DNA of 45,399 bases from Candidatus Coatesiibacteriota bacterium. Lineage in GTDB: Bacteria > RBG-13-66-14 > B26-G2 > WVWN01. Positions 18,201 through 24,485 of the stretch are shown here, one piece after another. The stretch lies in the NCBI GenBank assembly GCA_020356085.1, contig CP070633.1:1147388-1192786 (forward strand), in the 5' to 3' direction. The notes under the pieces were generated by a model that worked only from the letters and a program-made list of their open reading frames with translations, searched no databases and was not told the DNA's origin. A program made the translations under genes and the position numbers. The stretch's first letter is position 1. The number at the start of each line of letters is the position of its first letter.

Positions 18201-18566
18201 GCGGCGATGGCGCGCGACGACGACGAGACGGCCCGCGCCCTCCTAAACCGCGCCGACCTCACCCGCCGCGCCCAAGAATCGAAGCTTTTCGCAGCCGAGT
18301 ATCATTACGTCACAGGCGTATGGTTCGCCCGAACCGGGGACCGCGAACGCGCCCTCCAGTATTCGCGCGCCGCGGCGGCCGCCGCCCGCGAAACGGGCCT
18401 GTGGCGTATAACCGGCGAAAACTACCTTAGCTTGGCCTCCCTCGCCTCCGGCCCGGAGCGGGAAGAATACTCGCGCCGGGCCCAGTGGACTTTCGAACAC
18501 CAGGGCGCGACCTTCCTCGCCGAACGGGCGCGCGAATTGGCGACGACCTTCCCGCCGGCCGGGTAA
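15279..18566 (+). CDS. Zinc-ribbon / degenerate cyclase-like / AAA-type ATPase / TPR signalling protein
   Basis: A 1095-aa multidomain cytoplasmic protein. Residues about 5-22 form a zinc ribbon (CPNCGRSL and CPHCGVK). Residues about 45-200 have the layout of a class III nucleotide cyclase homology domain but look degenerate: the N-terminal metal-binding DIxGFT-type segment is not recognisable, while the later FEYATVGFYQTRTGTPPVKIYQL portion resembles the usual domain end. A P-loop ATPase follows, with Walker A TGERGRGKTT near 248 and a Walker B-like ALLFDDFDRAD near 370. The rest (about 580-1090) is alpha-helical with TPR-like repeats (e.g. LYTQGQVYQHRNYYDEAENA). Similar cyclase-AAA-TPR proteins are signalling or regulatory scaffolds. 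It shares strand and neighbourhood with mglB/mglA and may feed into polarity control (inference). Weak ribosome-binding site; the gene follows thrS closely. Confidence 0.75.
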   Translation: MSPSCPNCGRSLTPAAAFCPHCGVKAEGPGESAAVAAELGGLDSLGPALPPDALGEITEKFLTAAEGVAVDYDGTVTREDATTITIAFPEGTPSPADRAAECALTLRDVTRDLLVALLRDGPGDLHLTTGVDSRPKIPAGEAVASPRAGAKRLRTKATAWIILASEAVRTSTSDEFEYATVGFYQTRTGTPPVKIYQLLDKTRAEEAPAPPEREPYAPLPELENAFTRFLRDARSEGNRRVLLVTGERGRGKTTALEQAARLASAEGFRVFSATCYSRRRFCPLGAWVPIWTEMFAEAVDGTPSPENAAAALAPFESHHKIWGPVFAGLAGPPPSAHPYVMDAAPAFRRRRIFEIATRFLLGRASEAATALLFDDFDRADSTSRALLAHLLAAEPEAPLAVILAVASPDESLRRLADEVVAVPPLPSPAAAAFQIADEKTGAAGVRFALSQGRPDLLKALWLWALLQPDAKIGGRPPETLTDLSALYSRLLRDLEPRGRRATAAVAALGLPLPPEELFLLAEESLGERTADQEAWLTKLEELRLLRSPLGESEGTQAVPPHLVAAVLSVTAPSEEGRAAAAGGAAAFLAAQRPAELSARLTLEIEAGRYVAAFELAHENARRARWFGAPHDAVAQLTAIIQELERGPAGRVARGRLPELLFARAEAFQEAGLVAAALNDLEHIASLEGELTARQLYTQGQVYQHRNYYDEAENAYLAAIQASARGGDESLLAEVEVALARLLLRRGEIDKAAYELEKSLKARRPEAAGAYGLLADLNYRRGRITAAAKAAHHCLARVDREAAPVTVATSALACAPIIFENGAVAHARKLLHDAQQTFEVLGDPGRQCEAKLLETEIGLLTESLEATDSNVKDLLRRSEPYKSDECVASASVAGAVAAVFRGERTQYRHYMNKARETAAGATEPTASKVRFAEAIEAYYAARDYVASLALAEEAAAELETAGSLYFGEAVALAAAAAMARDDDETARALLNRADLTRRAQESKLFAAEYHYVTGVWFARTGDRERALQYSRAAAAAARETGLWRITGENYLSLASLASGPEREEYSRRAQWTFEHQGATFLAERARELATTFPPAG

Positions 18567-18573
18567 AAAAACC

Positions 18574-18602
18574 TTGACTTGCTGGGTTTTTTATACTTTA
18601 AT
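18574..18602 (+). promoter_or_regulatory. Promoter of the mglB-mglA unit
   Basis: TTGACT (18574-18579), 17 nt, TTTAAT (18597-18602). The transcript would carry a leader of about 95 nt before the mglB ATG at 18706. Confidence 0.7.
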
Positions 18603-18609
18603 CTAAAAA

Positions 18610-18705
18610 GTAAGTACGGGCTCTTTAAACCCAAGCCGGAGCGCCTTTTCCGGTTACCCGAGGCGTAGGTGGAGGTAATACTCACCTGACGCGGGGTGAG
18701 GTTAT
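18610..18705 (+). promoter_or_regulatory. Structured leader of mglB with ribosome-site-masking hairpin
   Basis: Upstream hairpin CCGGA/TCCGG (18636-18640 with 18649-18653). Hairpin A: AGGTG (18667-18671) with CACCT (18683-18687). Hairpin B: CTCACC (18681-18686) with GGTGAG (18695-18700). B contains the likely Shine-Dalgarno (GGTGAGG, 5 nt before the ATG), and A and B compete for 18683-18686. This allows on/off translation control, but I could not match it to a known riboswitch class. Confidence 0.45.
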
Positions 18706-19206
18706 ATGCCGGGCACGGAACTCGTATTATTCGAAGAAGATTATACGACGATTAACGAGATCCTCGCGACTCTCGTCCGCGAAACCAACTCCAAATTCGC
18801 CCTCCTCGTCGATCGTTCCGGCCAGCTCATTTCTAGCCAAGGCGACACCGAGAATATGGACTCGCTGTCCTTCGCCTCCCTCTCGGCCGGCAACTACGCT
18901 GCGACCAGCGAACTGGCAAAGATTTTGGGTCAGGAGGAGTTCTCGGTCCTTTTCCACCAGGGAACCAACGAATCGATCCACCTCTCCATCGTCGCGAAGC
19001 GGATTATCCTGGTGGTGGTCTTCGATAACAAGACGACGTTGGGGCTCGTGCGGCTCCGCGTTAAAAAAGCGGTCGAGGAGCTTTCGGCCATATTCAACCG
19101 TATTTTCCAGAAGGTGGCGGAACGCGGGGCCGAGGCGCCCTCCCCGTTGGGCGACACGTTCTCGAGCGTCGCCGAAAGCGAAATCGATAACCTCTTCAAG
19201 GATTAA
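18706..19206 (+). CDS. mglB: MglB-like Roadblock/LC7 protein
   Basis: A 166-aa Roadblock/LC7 fold protein. The conserved core is INEILATLVRETNSKFALLVDRSG, then GQLISSQGD and the second-half segment ESIHLSIVAKRIILVVVFDNKTTLGLVRLRV. In Myxococcus, MglB is the GTPase-activating protein that sets the polarity of MglA; this gene lies directly upstream of mglA with 32 nt between. The C-terminus (about 135-166) is an extra acidic, probably helical tail. The start at 18706 has GGTGAGG 5 nt upstream, within a hairpin. Expected role: MglA GAP or co-GEF in motility, polarity or surface-polymer localisation; which of these cannot be told here. Confidence 0.92.
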   Translation: MPGTELVLFEEDYTTINEILATLVRETNSKFALLVDRSGQLISSQGDTENMDSLSFASLSAGNYAATSELAKILGQEEFSVLFHQGTNESIHLSIVAKRIILVVVFDNKTTLGLVRLRVKKAVEELSAIFNRIFQKVAERGAEAPSPLGDTFSSVAESEIDNLFKD

Positions 19207-19238
19207 CCCGTACTAAGTCGGCAGCCGGGGGACCTGGT

Positions 19239-19832
19239 ATGTCGCTCATCAATTACTCCTCACGCGAAATAAACTGCAAGATCGTGTACTACGGGTGCGG
19301 CTTGTGCGGCAAGACCACCAACCTGTTGTACATCCACGAAAAACTCCCCCACGACATCAAGGGGAAAATGGTCTCGCTAGCCACGGATACGGACCGAACG
19401 CTCTTTTTCGACTTTCTCCCGCTCGAGCTCGGAACAGTTAACGGCTTTAAAACGCGGTTTCACCTCTATACGGTTCCGGGGCAGGTACACTACGACGCCT
19501 CCCGCAAGCTCATTCTCAAAGGGGTTGACGGCATCGTCTTCGTGGTCGACTCCCAGCGCAACCGCTTCGACGAGAATATCGAATCTTTCGAGAATATGCT
19601 AAAGAATTTGCAGTTGCAGGGTTACCGGCTCGAAAATATCCCGTATATAATCCAATACAATAAACGAGATCTACCGAACTGCTCCCCGGTGGAACAGTTG
19701 GAAGCGGCGCTCAACAAAGACGGCGTCCCGTGCTTCGAGTCCATCGCCACGACCGGGATCGGCGTCTTCGATTCGCTTCGCGCAATATCGAAATTAGTAA
19801 TCGCGCATCTCTCGCGGCAGACGGCGCGTTAA
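19239..19832 (+). CDS. mglA: MglA-type small Ras-like GTPase
   Basis: A 197-aa GTPase very similar in layout to Myxococcus MglA (N-terminus SLINYSSREINCKIVYYG). The P-loop GCGLCGKT spans residues 19-26; the first-position proline I remember from Myxococcus MglA is Cys20 here. The switch region RTLFFDFLPLELG and the MglA-hallmark TVPGQ (Thr in place of the Ras DxxG Asp) are intact, as is the base-recognition motif NKRD. It cycles between poles in complex with MglB and controls cell polarity or gliding in other bacteria. GGGGGACC precedes the start at about 7 nt. The DUF4388 gene follows. Confidence 0.96.
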   Translation: MSLINYSSREINCKIVYYGCGLCGKTTNLLYIHEKLPHDIKGKMVSLATDTDRTLFFDFLPLELGTVNGFKTRFHLYTVPGQVHYDASRKLILKGVDGIVFVVDSQRNRFDENIESFENMLKNLQLQGYRLENIPYIIQYNKRDLPNCSPVEQLEAALNKDGVPCFESIATTGIGVFDSLRAISKLVIAHLSRQTAR

Positions 19833-19862
19833 AAAGCCGCCGGCGGTGCAGCGAACGGCCAA

Positions 19863-19894
19863 CGGCGGGAGTGCTGTTTGGACCCGCCGGTTTT
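19863..19894 (+). terminator. Possible attenuator/terminator between mglA and the DUF4388 gene
   Basis: CGGCGGG (19863-19869) pairs with CCCGCCG (19883-19889), 13-nt loop, followed by GTTTTC. The T-run is short. It lies directly before the DUF4388 start, so partial termination could reduce expression of that gene. Confidence 0.4.
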
Positions 19895-19905
19895 CAATCC
19901 GCGAA

Positions 19906-20973
19906 ATGGGATTAGACGGTAATCTAGAGGATTTCCCGCTCGCCGACGTTCTCCAGCTCATCAACATGGGCTCGCGGACGGGTTTGCTCGCGATTACCGA
20001 TAAGGATAATACCGCGCGGATTTGGTTCGAGCGCGGCCAAGCGGTCCACGCGGAGGTCGGCGAGCAAGAGGGCGAGAAGGCCGTTTACGAAACCTTCAAC
20101 TGGCGCGAAGGCCGTTTTACGTTCGACACCGACGCCAAAACCGAACGCCGCAGCATCGACCTCGATTGCCAAAACCTCATCATGGAGGCCGTCCGGCGCC
20201 TCGACGAGTGGACCAAACTCCGTAAAGTCATCCCCAGCTCGGACTACGTCGTCGCGTTCGCGGCCGGCCCGGGCGAAAAAGCCGGCAACATCACCCTCCA
20301 AGCCCACGAGTGGAAAGTCTTATCCCTGGTCAACGGCGAATTGCGCCTCGCGGAGCTGGCCGAAAAAACCGGGTTCTCCGAACTCAAAACGACCCAAATC
20401 GTCTTCACGCTAATCGAATCGGGCTTGCTGGAAGTCCACCCCTCGGGCGCCAAGCCCGCCGCCCCGCCCGGCGAGGAAGAACCGCACGTTAAAAGCCTCC
20501 GCGAATTCCTTAAAGGCGTAGAACAACCGGCCGAAATTCGGGAAACTACCGCCACCGTCTCGGCCGCCAAAACCAACGTCGGCGTCCTGGCGTTGTTCAT
20601 CAATACCCTCCTCGATAATTTCGAAAATCCCAACGGCCTCTACAACGCCGTTAAACAAGAACGTCCCTTGCGCGAACGCATCGCGGAGCAGGCCGAGCGC
20701 TATCCCCAAGTCGAGATTATAAAATTCGCCGACGACCGGGTGGACATCGAACGACTCGACCAGGATATCGAAACCCTAGACGATCTCGGCAAAAAAAATC
20801 TCATCGTAGCGCTGGCCGAGGTCAAAGAACAGATTTTCCACACCGCCGAGGCCCAATCGAACAAGATCGCCGCCTCCCGACGCCACAATAAAGTACTGGA
20901 GCAGCTTTTCGGTACCAACGGCACGCCCCAAGACCTCGGCTTGGGCAGCATTCTGGAACGGAAGACGCAATAA
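19906..20973 (+). CDS. DUF4388 (PATAN) domain protein
   Basis: A 355-aa protein. Residues 1-100 match the DUF4388/PATAN pattern (GNLEDFPLADVLQLINMGSR, TGLLAI, IWFERGQAVHAEVG, EAVRRLDEW). A winged-helix-like segment follows (AELAEKTGFSELKTTQIVF). The C-terminal half is helical, charged and without known domain. PATAN domains occur in response regulators and in proteins linked to MglA/Roadblock modules, where they are thought to mediate protein contacts. The start is taken at 19906 (GLDGNLEDF), where the family N-terminus begins; there is no clear ribosome-binding site, and a longer in-frame form from 19846 is possible. Expected role: effector or partner of the adjacent MglA/MglB pair (inference). 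Confidence 0.85.
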   Translation: MGLDGNLEDFPLADVLQLINMGSRTGLLAITDKDNTARIWFERGQAVHAEVGEQEGEKAVYETFNWREGRFTFDTDAKTERRSIDLDCQNLIMEAVRRLDEWTKLRKVIPSSDYVVAFAAGPGEKAGNITLQAHEWKVLSLVNGELRLAELAEKTGFSELKTTQIVFTLIESGLLEVHPSGAKPAAPPGEEEPHVKSLREFLKGVEQPAEIRETTATVSAAKTNVGVLALFINTLLDNFENPNGLYNAVKQERPLRERIAEQAERYPQVEIIKFADDRVDIERLDQDIETLDDLGKKNLIVALAEVKEQIFHTAEAQSNKIAASRRHNKVLEQLFGTNGTPQDLGLGSILERKTQ

Positions 20974-21043
20974 CCGCGGGTACTTGCGCACCCTCCCGTT
21001 CTTCCGCCCGCAAGGGCGATTTTTAATAAGCCGTCTCTCGGCT

Positions 21044-23026
21044 ATGGCCAAACCGCGCCTCAACCCGTCCCAAGAAAAAGTCGTTACGGCGCCGCCGGGG
21101 CCGATGGTCGTCATCGCCGGCGCGGGTTCCGGGAAAACGCGAGTCATTACCGAACGAGTGCTCCACCTCCTCGCGCACCGCGCCGTCCCGCCGGCCCACC
21201 TCCTCGCCGTCACGTTCACGAACAAGGCCGCGCAGGAGATGCAGCGCCGCCTCGCCGCCGGCCTGGGGTACCGTCCGGCCCTGTGGGTCGGCACCTTCCA
21301 CGCGACGGCCTCCCGGATCCTGCGGGAGGAGGCCGGCCACGCCGCGGGCCGCGTCGACCGCAACTTCGTCATCTTCGACCAGGCCGATACCGAAGCCGCC
21401 CTCAAAAAGATCGCCGAGGCCTGGTCCCTCCCCGCCGAGCAATTCCACCACAAACGTCTCGCCGCGGCCATCGAGGCCGCCAAACGCGAACTCGTTACCG
21501 CCGCGGACTACCCCCGCTCCGACGGCTACCGCGAAACCGTCGCCGACGTGTACGCCGCCTACCAGGAAATCCTCCGGGCCAACAACGCCTACGACTTCGG
21601 CGACCTATTGCTGGAGCTCGTGCTCCTGTTCCGTCGCGCCCCCCAAGTTCTGGCGCGGTGGCAAGACCGCTTCCGGCATATCCTGGTCGACGAGTACCAG
21701 GATACGAACTACGCCCAATACGAGATCCTACGGCTGCTGGGCCAGAAACGCCGCCACCTCTGTGTCGTCGGCGACCCCGACCAGTCGATCTACCGGTGGC
21801 GGGGCGCGGACATCGCCAACTTCAAACGGTTCGCCGAGGATTTCCCGGAGGCGGAGTTCTATACCCTCGAGCAAAACTACCGCTCCCACCAAGCAGTCCT
21901 CGACGCCGCCAACGCCCTCATCCGCTTCAATACCCAGAGCCGGTACGCCAAAGACCTGTGGAGCGACCGCCCCGCCGAGACCACCCCGGCCGTCATGCGG
22001 TGCTACGACGAACGCCACGAGGCGTTGCGGGTCGCGGTGGCCGTGGAGGAGGCCCGCGCGAACTACGGCCTGGCGTATCGCGACTGCGCCGTACTCTACC
22101 GCGTCAACGCGCAATCGCGGGTGTTCGAGGAGGTCTTGGCGCGCGCGGGCGTGCCGTTCCAAATCGTCGGCGGGACGCGGTTCTACGAACGCCGTGAGGT
22201 AAAGGACGCGCTCGCCTACCTGCGCCTAATCCACAACCCGCAGGAGGCAGTCTCGTTCGGCCGCGTCGTCAACGTGCCGCCGCGAGGCGTCGGCGCGGCC
22301 TCCCTAAATATCCTGGAGGAAAACCGCCGCGGCCGCGCGCCGCTCGAGGCCGCCGCGGACGAAGAGGTTCTCGCGCTTCTGCCGGCGCGCGCGGCCGCCG
22401 GCCTCCGCCGCTTCACCTCGCTTATCGCCGAGCTTGCGCGGGAAGCGGAGACCGCGCCGCCGAGCGTTACCTTGGCCGCGGCCGTCGAAAAAAGCGGCTA
22501 CCTGGCCTGGCTCGCCGAAAGCAAGGACGTCAAAGGCGAGGCGCGCGCCGAAAACGTCCGGGAATTGATAACCGCCGCCGCCGAATACGAGGATGAACGC
22601 GCGGAGGCGACGCTGGCCGAGTTCCTGGAGTCCGTCGCGCTGGTTAGCGACATCGACTCTTACGATGCCGACGCCGACCGCGTATCGCTAATGACCCTCC
22701 ATACCGCCAAGGGATTGGAGTTCCCCGCCGTTTTTCTGGTCGGAGTGGAGGAGTACCTCCTCCCTCATGCGAATTCCATGGGGGAGGCGGCCGAATTGGA
22801 GGAGGAACGCCGCTTGTGTTACGTCGGCGTAACCCGCGCCCAAGACCTGCTATTCCTCTCCTTCGCCGAGACGCGCAACGTCGCGGGTTCCCTGGAGGCC
22901 CGCTCGCCGTCGCGGTTCCTCGCCGAAATGGGCGAGGCCAACGTCGCCGAGCTCGAGCCCTTGGACGTGGACGACGTCGTTACGTACGAACCGTGGGGCC
23001 GCCGCGGCGGATCCACGTTGTATTAG
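21044..23026 (+). CDS. pcrA: PcrA/UvrD-type superfamily I DNA helicase
   Basis: A 660-aa 3'-5' DNA helicase, slightly shorter than typical PcrA (~720 aa). Motif Q and Walker A (LNPSQEKVV, GAGSGKT), motif Ia TFTNKAAQEM, motif II VDEYQDTN, motif III GDPDQSIYRWRGA, motif IV LEQNYRSHQAV, motif V MTLHTAKGLEFPAVFLVG and motif VI ERRLCYVGVTRA are all present in order. The C-terminus ends VVTYEPWGRRGG, with no long RNA-polymerase-binding tail obvious. The start at 21044 (AKPRLNPSQEK) fits the family; the frame is open from 20984 but without family-like residues. It acts in repair and replication-fork maintenance. The gatC ribosome-binding site overlaps its stop codon, so the helicase and gatC are coupled. 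Confidence 0.95.
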   Translation: MAKPRLNPSQEKVVTAPPGPMVVIAGAGSGKTRVITERVLHLLAHRAVPPAHLLAVTFTNKAAQEMQRRLAAGLGYRPALWVGTFHATASRILREEAGHAAGRVDRNFVIFDQADTEAALKKIAEAWSLPAEQFHHKRLAAAIEAAKRELVTAADYPRSDGYRETVADVYAAYQEILRANNAYDFGDLLLELVLLFRRAPQVLARWQDRFRHILVDEYQDTNYAQYEILRLLGQKRRHLCVVGDPDQSIYRWRGADIANFKRFAEDFPEAEFYTLEQNYRSHQAVLDAANALIRFNTQSRYAKDLWSDRPAETTPAVMRCYDERHEALRVAVAVEEARANYGLAYRDCAVLYRVNAQSRVFEEVLARAGVPFQIVGGTRFYERREVKDALAYLRLIHNPQEAVSFGRVVNVPPRGVGAASLNILEENRRGRAPLEAAADEEVLALLPARAAAGLRRFTSLIAELAREAETAPPSVTLAAAVEKSGYLAWLAESKDVKGEARAENVRELITAAAEYEDERAEATLAEFLESVALVSDIDSYDADADRVSLMTLHTAKGLEFPAVFLVGVEEYLLPHANSMGEAAELEEERRLCYVGVTRAQDLLFLSFAETRNVAGSLEARSPSRFLAEMGEANVAELEPLDVDDVVTYEPWGRRGGSTLY

Positions 23027-23035
23027 GAGCTGCGC

Positions 23036-23350
23036 ATGACTCCCGCCGAGAAGAGATCCGACGTCATTAGACGCATGGTCCGCGAGGCCTATCTGGCCTT
23101 ATCGCCCGCCGAGGAAGAGCAACTCGCCCGCGACGTCGTCGGCCTCTTGGAGAACGTCGACCTCCTGGCGGCGTTGGAGGTGGAGGCCAAACCCCCGCCT
23201 TCGGCCGTGGAACCCGCGGACCTCCGGGCCGACGAGGTGACGCCGTCGCTCGCGCTCGAAGACGCCCTCCGCAACGCCCCCGCCGCCCACGACGACTTCG
23301 TTTCGGTCCCGAAAGTCCTCTCCCCCCCGGAGAAAGAGGAGGCCGAATGA
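23036..23350 (+). CDS. gatC: Asp/Glu-tRNA amidotransferase subunit C
   Basis: A 104-aa divergent GatC. The tail LRADEVTPSLALEDALRNAP followed by FVSVPKVL is the hallmark GatC ending, and the N-terminal ALSPAEEEQLARDVVGLLENVDLL matches the helical start. GatC tethers GatA and GatB in the complex that amidates Glu-tRNA(Gln) and/or Asp-tRNA(Asn). AGGAG lies 6 nt upstream and overlaps the helicase stop. The Kelch lipoprotein gene overlaps its stop by 4 nt (ATGA), and gatA comes after that gene. No gatB is in the window. Confidence 0.9.
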   Translation: MTPAEKRSDVIRRMVREAYLALSPAEEEQLARDVVGLLENVDLLAALEVEAKPPPSAVEPADLRADEVTPSLALEDALRNAPAAHDDFVSVPKVLSPPEKEEAE

Positions 23351-24468
23351 GCCGCCCCCTCCCGCTACTCGCCGCCACGACCCTCGCCCTTAGCCTGGCC
23401 GCGTGTACCACGCCGGAAAAGGAGCCCGCCTCCGCCGAGACCGCCTCCACGGTCGAAGCCCCGCCCACTATCGAAACGCTCGCCGCGCCGCGGGCAAACG
23501 TCGACCTCCGGTGGGAGGAGTGGGCGCCGGTCGGCGTCGCCTCCGCCCGCCTCGACTGGCCCGCCGGCGCCGCCTGGGCCCAGGGAAAGTTGTACCTGGT
23601 GGGGACGCGGAAGTTGCGGGCCCCCGGCGTCGGCCGCGGCCCTCGGGCCGAAATCGTCCTCACGAACCTCTCGCCGCGCGGCGCGGAGGAAGTGGCGGAC
23701 TTCCCCAGCCGATTCGCCGAACGGGCGGAAGCCGCGTTGGCGGCCTCCCCCGACAACCGCCTCTGGCTAGTCGGGGGGAACTACACGCCGCCGCCGATCA
23801 ATCTCGCGCCGGAGGGCCGCCTCGACTATACCGAGCTGGGCACGCCCGTCGGCGAGGTGTACGCCTGGTCGCCGGGCGCGGATGACCTCAAGCTGGAGAC
23901 CTTTCTCCCCGTTCCCCGCGGCGAGGCGGCCGCCTTCTTCTACGGCGGCGATCTGTACGTCGTAGCCGGCCTCTACGACGCGGCGAATCCCGACGACGTC
24001 AACAACCTCCAGGTCCACAAGTACGAACCGGCGGAGGGGCTGTGGACGAAATATCACGACCTCCCCGTCCCGTTGGCGGGGCCGGCGGCGGCCGTCGCCC
24101 GCGGCGGCCTGTACGTTATCGGCGGTAAACAACTCAAACCGGCGTTTATCTCCAACGCCGTCTTCCGTTACGACTTGGAAGTCTTCAAATGGCAGCGGCT
24201 CCCCTCCGCGCCGGCGCCGCGGATGGGGGCCCGGGCGTACGTCGTGGGCGGCCACCTCTACCTCCTCGGCGGGTGCGAGGCAGAGGGGTTGGGGACGCCC
24301 GCGCGGATGGGCCTTAAAACGTACCGCCTCGACGTCGAGGCCAACCGGTGGGAGGAACTCGCGACGCCGCTACCCGAAGGTACCACGCTGACCGCGTACG
24401 ACGGCTCCTATTTTTACGTGGTCGGCGTCGAAAAGACCTACCGCGGCCGGCTGGTCAAAGCGCCGTAG
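23347..24468 (+). CDS. Kelch-repeat lipoprotein
   Basis: A 373-aa exported lipoprotein. The N-terminal signal peptide ends in lipobox LAAC (Cys20), followed by a Thr/Glu/Ala-rich linker. From about residue 60 there are Kelch-type beta-propeller blades, each with a hydrophobic strand, a GG or G-G turn and a W/Y position: AFFYGGDLYVVAGLYD, AVARGGLYVIGGKQL, AYVVGGHLYLLGGCE. Kelch propellers usually bind proteins or sugars; no enzymatic residues are evident. It lies between gatC and gatA, overlapping the gatC stop (ATGA) and ending 17 nt before gatA, so it is co-transcribed with translation genes although it acts outside the cytoplasm. Lipid anchoring would need Lgt, Lsp and the Lnt encoded upstream. 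Confidence 0.88.
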   Translation: MSRPLPLLAATTLALSLAACTTPEKEPASAETASTVEAPPTIETLAAPRANVDLRWEEWAPVGVASARLDWPAGAAWAQGKLYLVGTRKLRAPGVGRGPRAEIVLTNLSPRGAEEVADFPSRFAERAEAALAASPDNRLWLVGGNYTPPPINLAPEGRLDYTELGTPVGEVYAWSPGADDLKLETFLPVPRGEAAAFFYGGDLYVVAGLYDAANPDDVNNLQVHKYEPAEGLWTKYHDLPVPLAGPAAAVARGGLYVIGGKQLKPAFISNAVFRYDLEVFKWQRLPSAPAPRMGARAYVVGGHLYLLGGCEAEGLGTPARMGLKTYRLDVEANRWEELATPLPEGTTLTAYDGSYFYVVGVEKTYRGRLVKAP

Positions 24469-24485
24469 CCCGTTGCGCCTAAACC

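Noticed and set aside
18603-18705. Known riboswitch (c-di-GMP, c-di-AMP, cobalamin, SAM) in the mglB leader
   Set aside because: I compared the leader with remembered consensus motifs and found no match; kept only as an unclassified structured leader.
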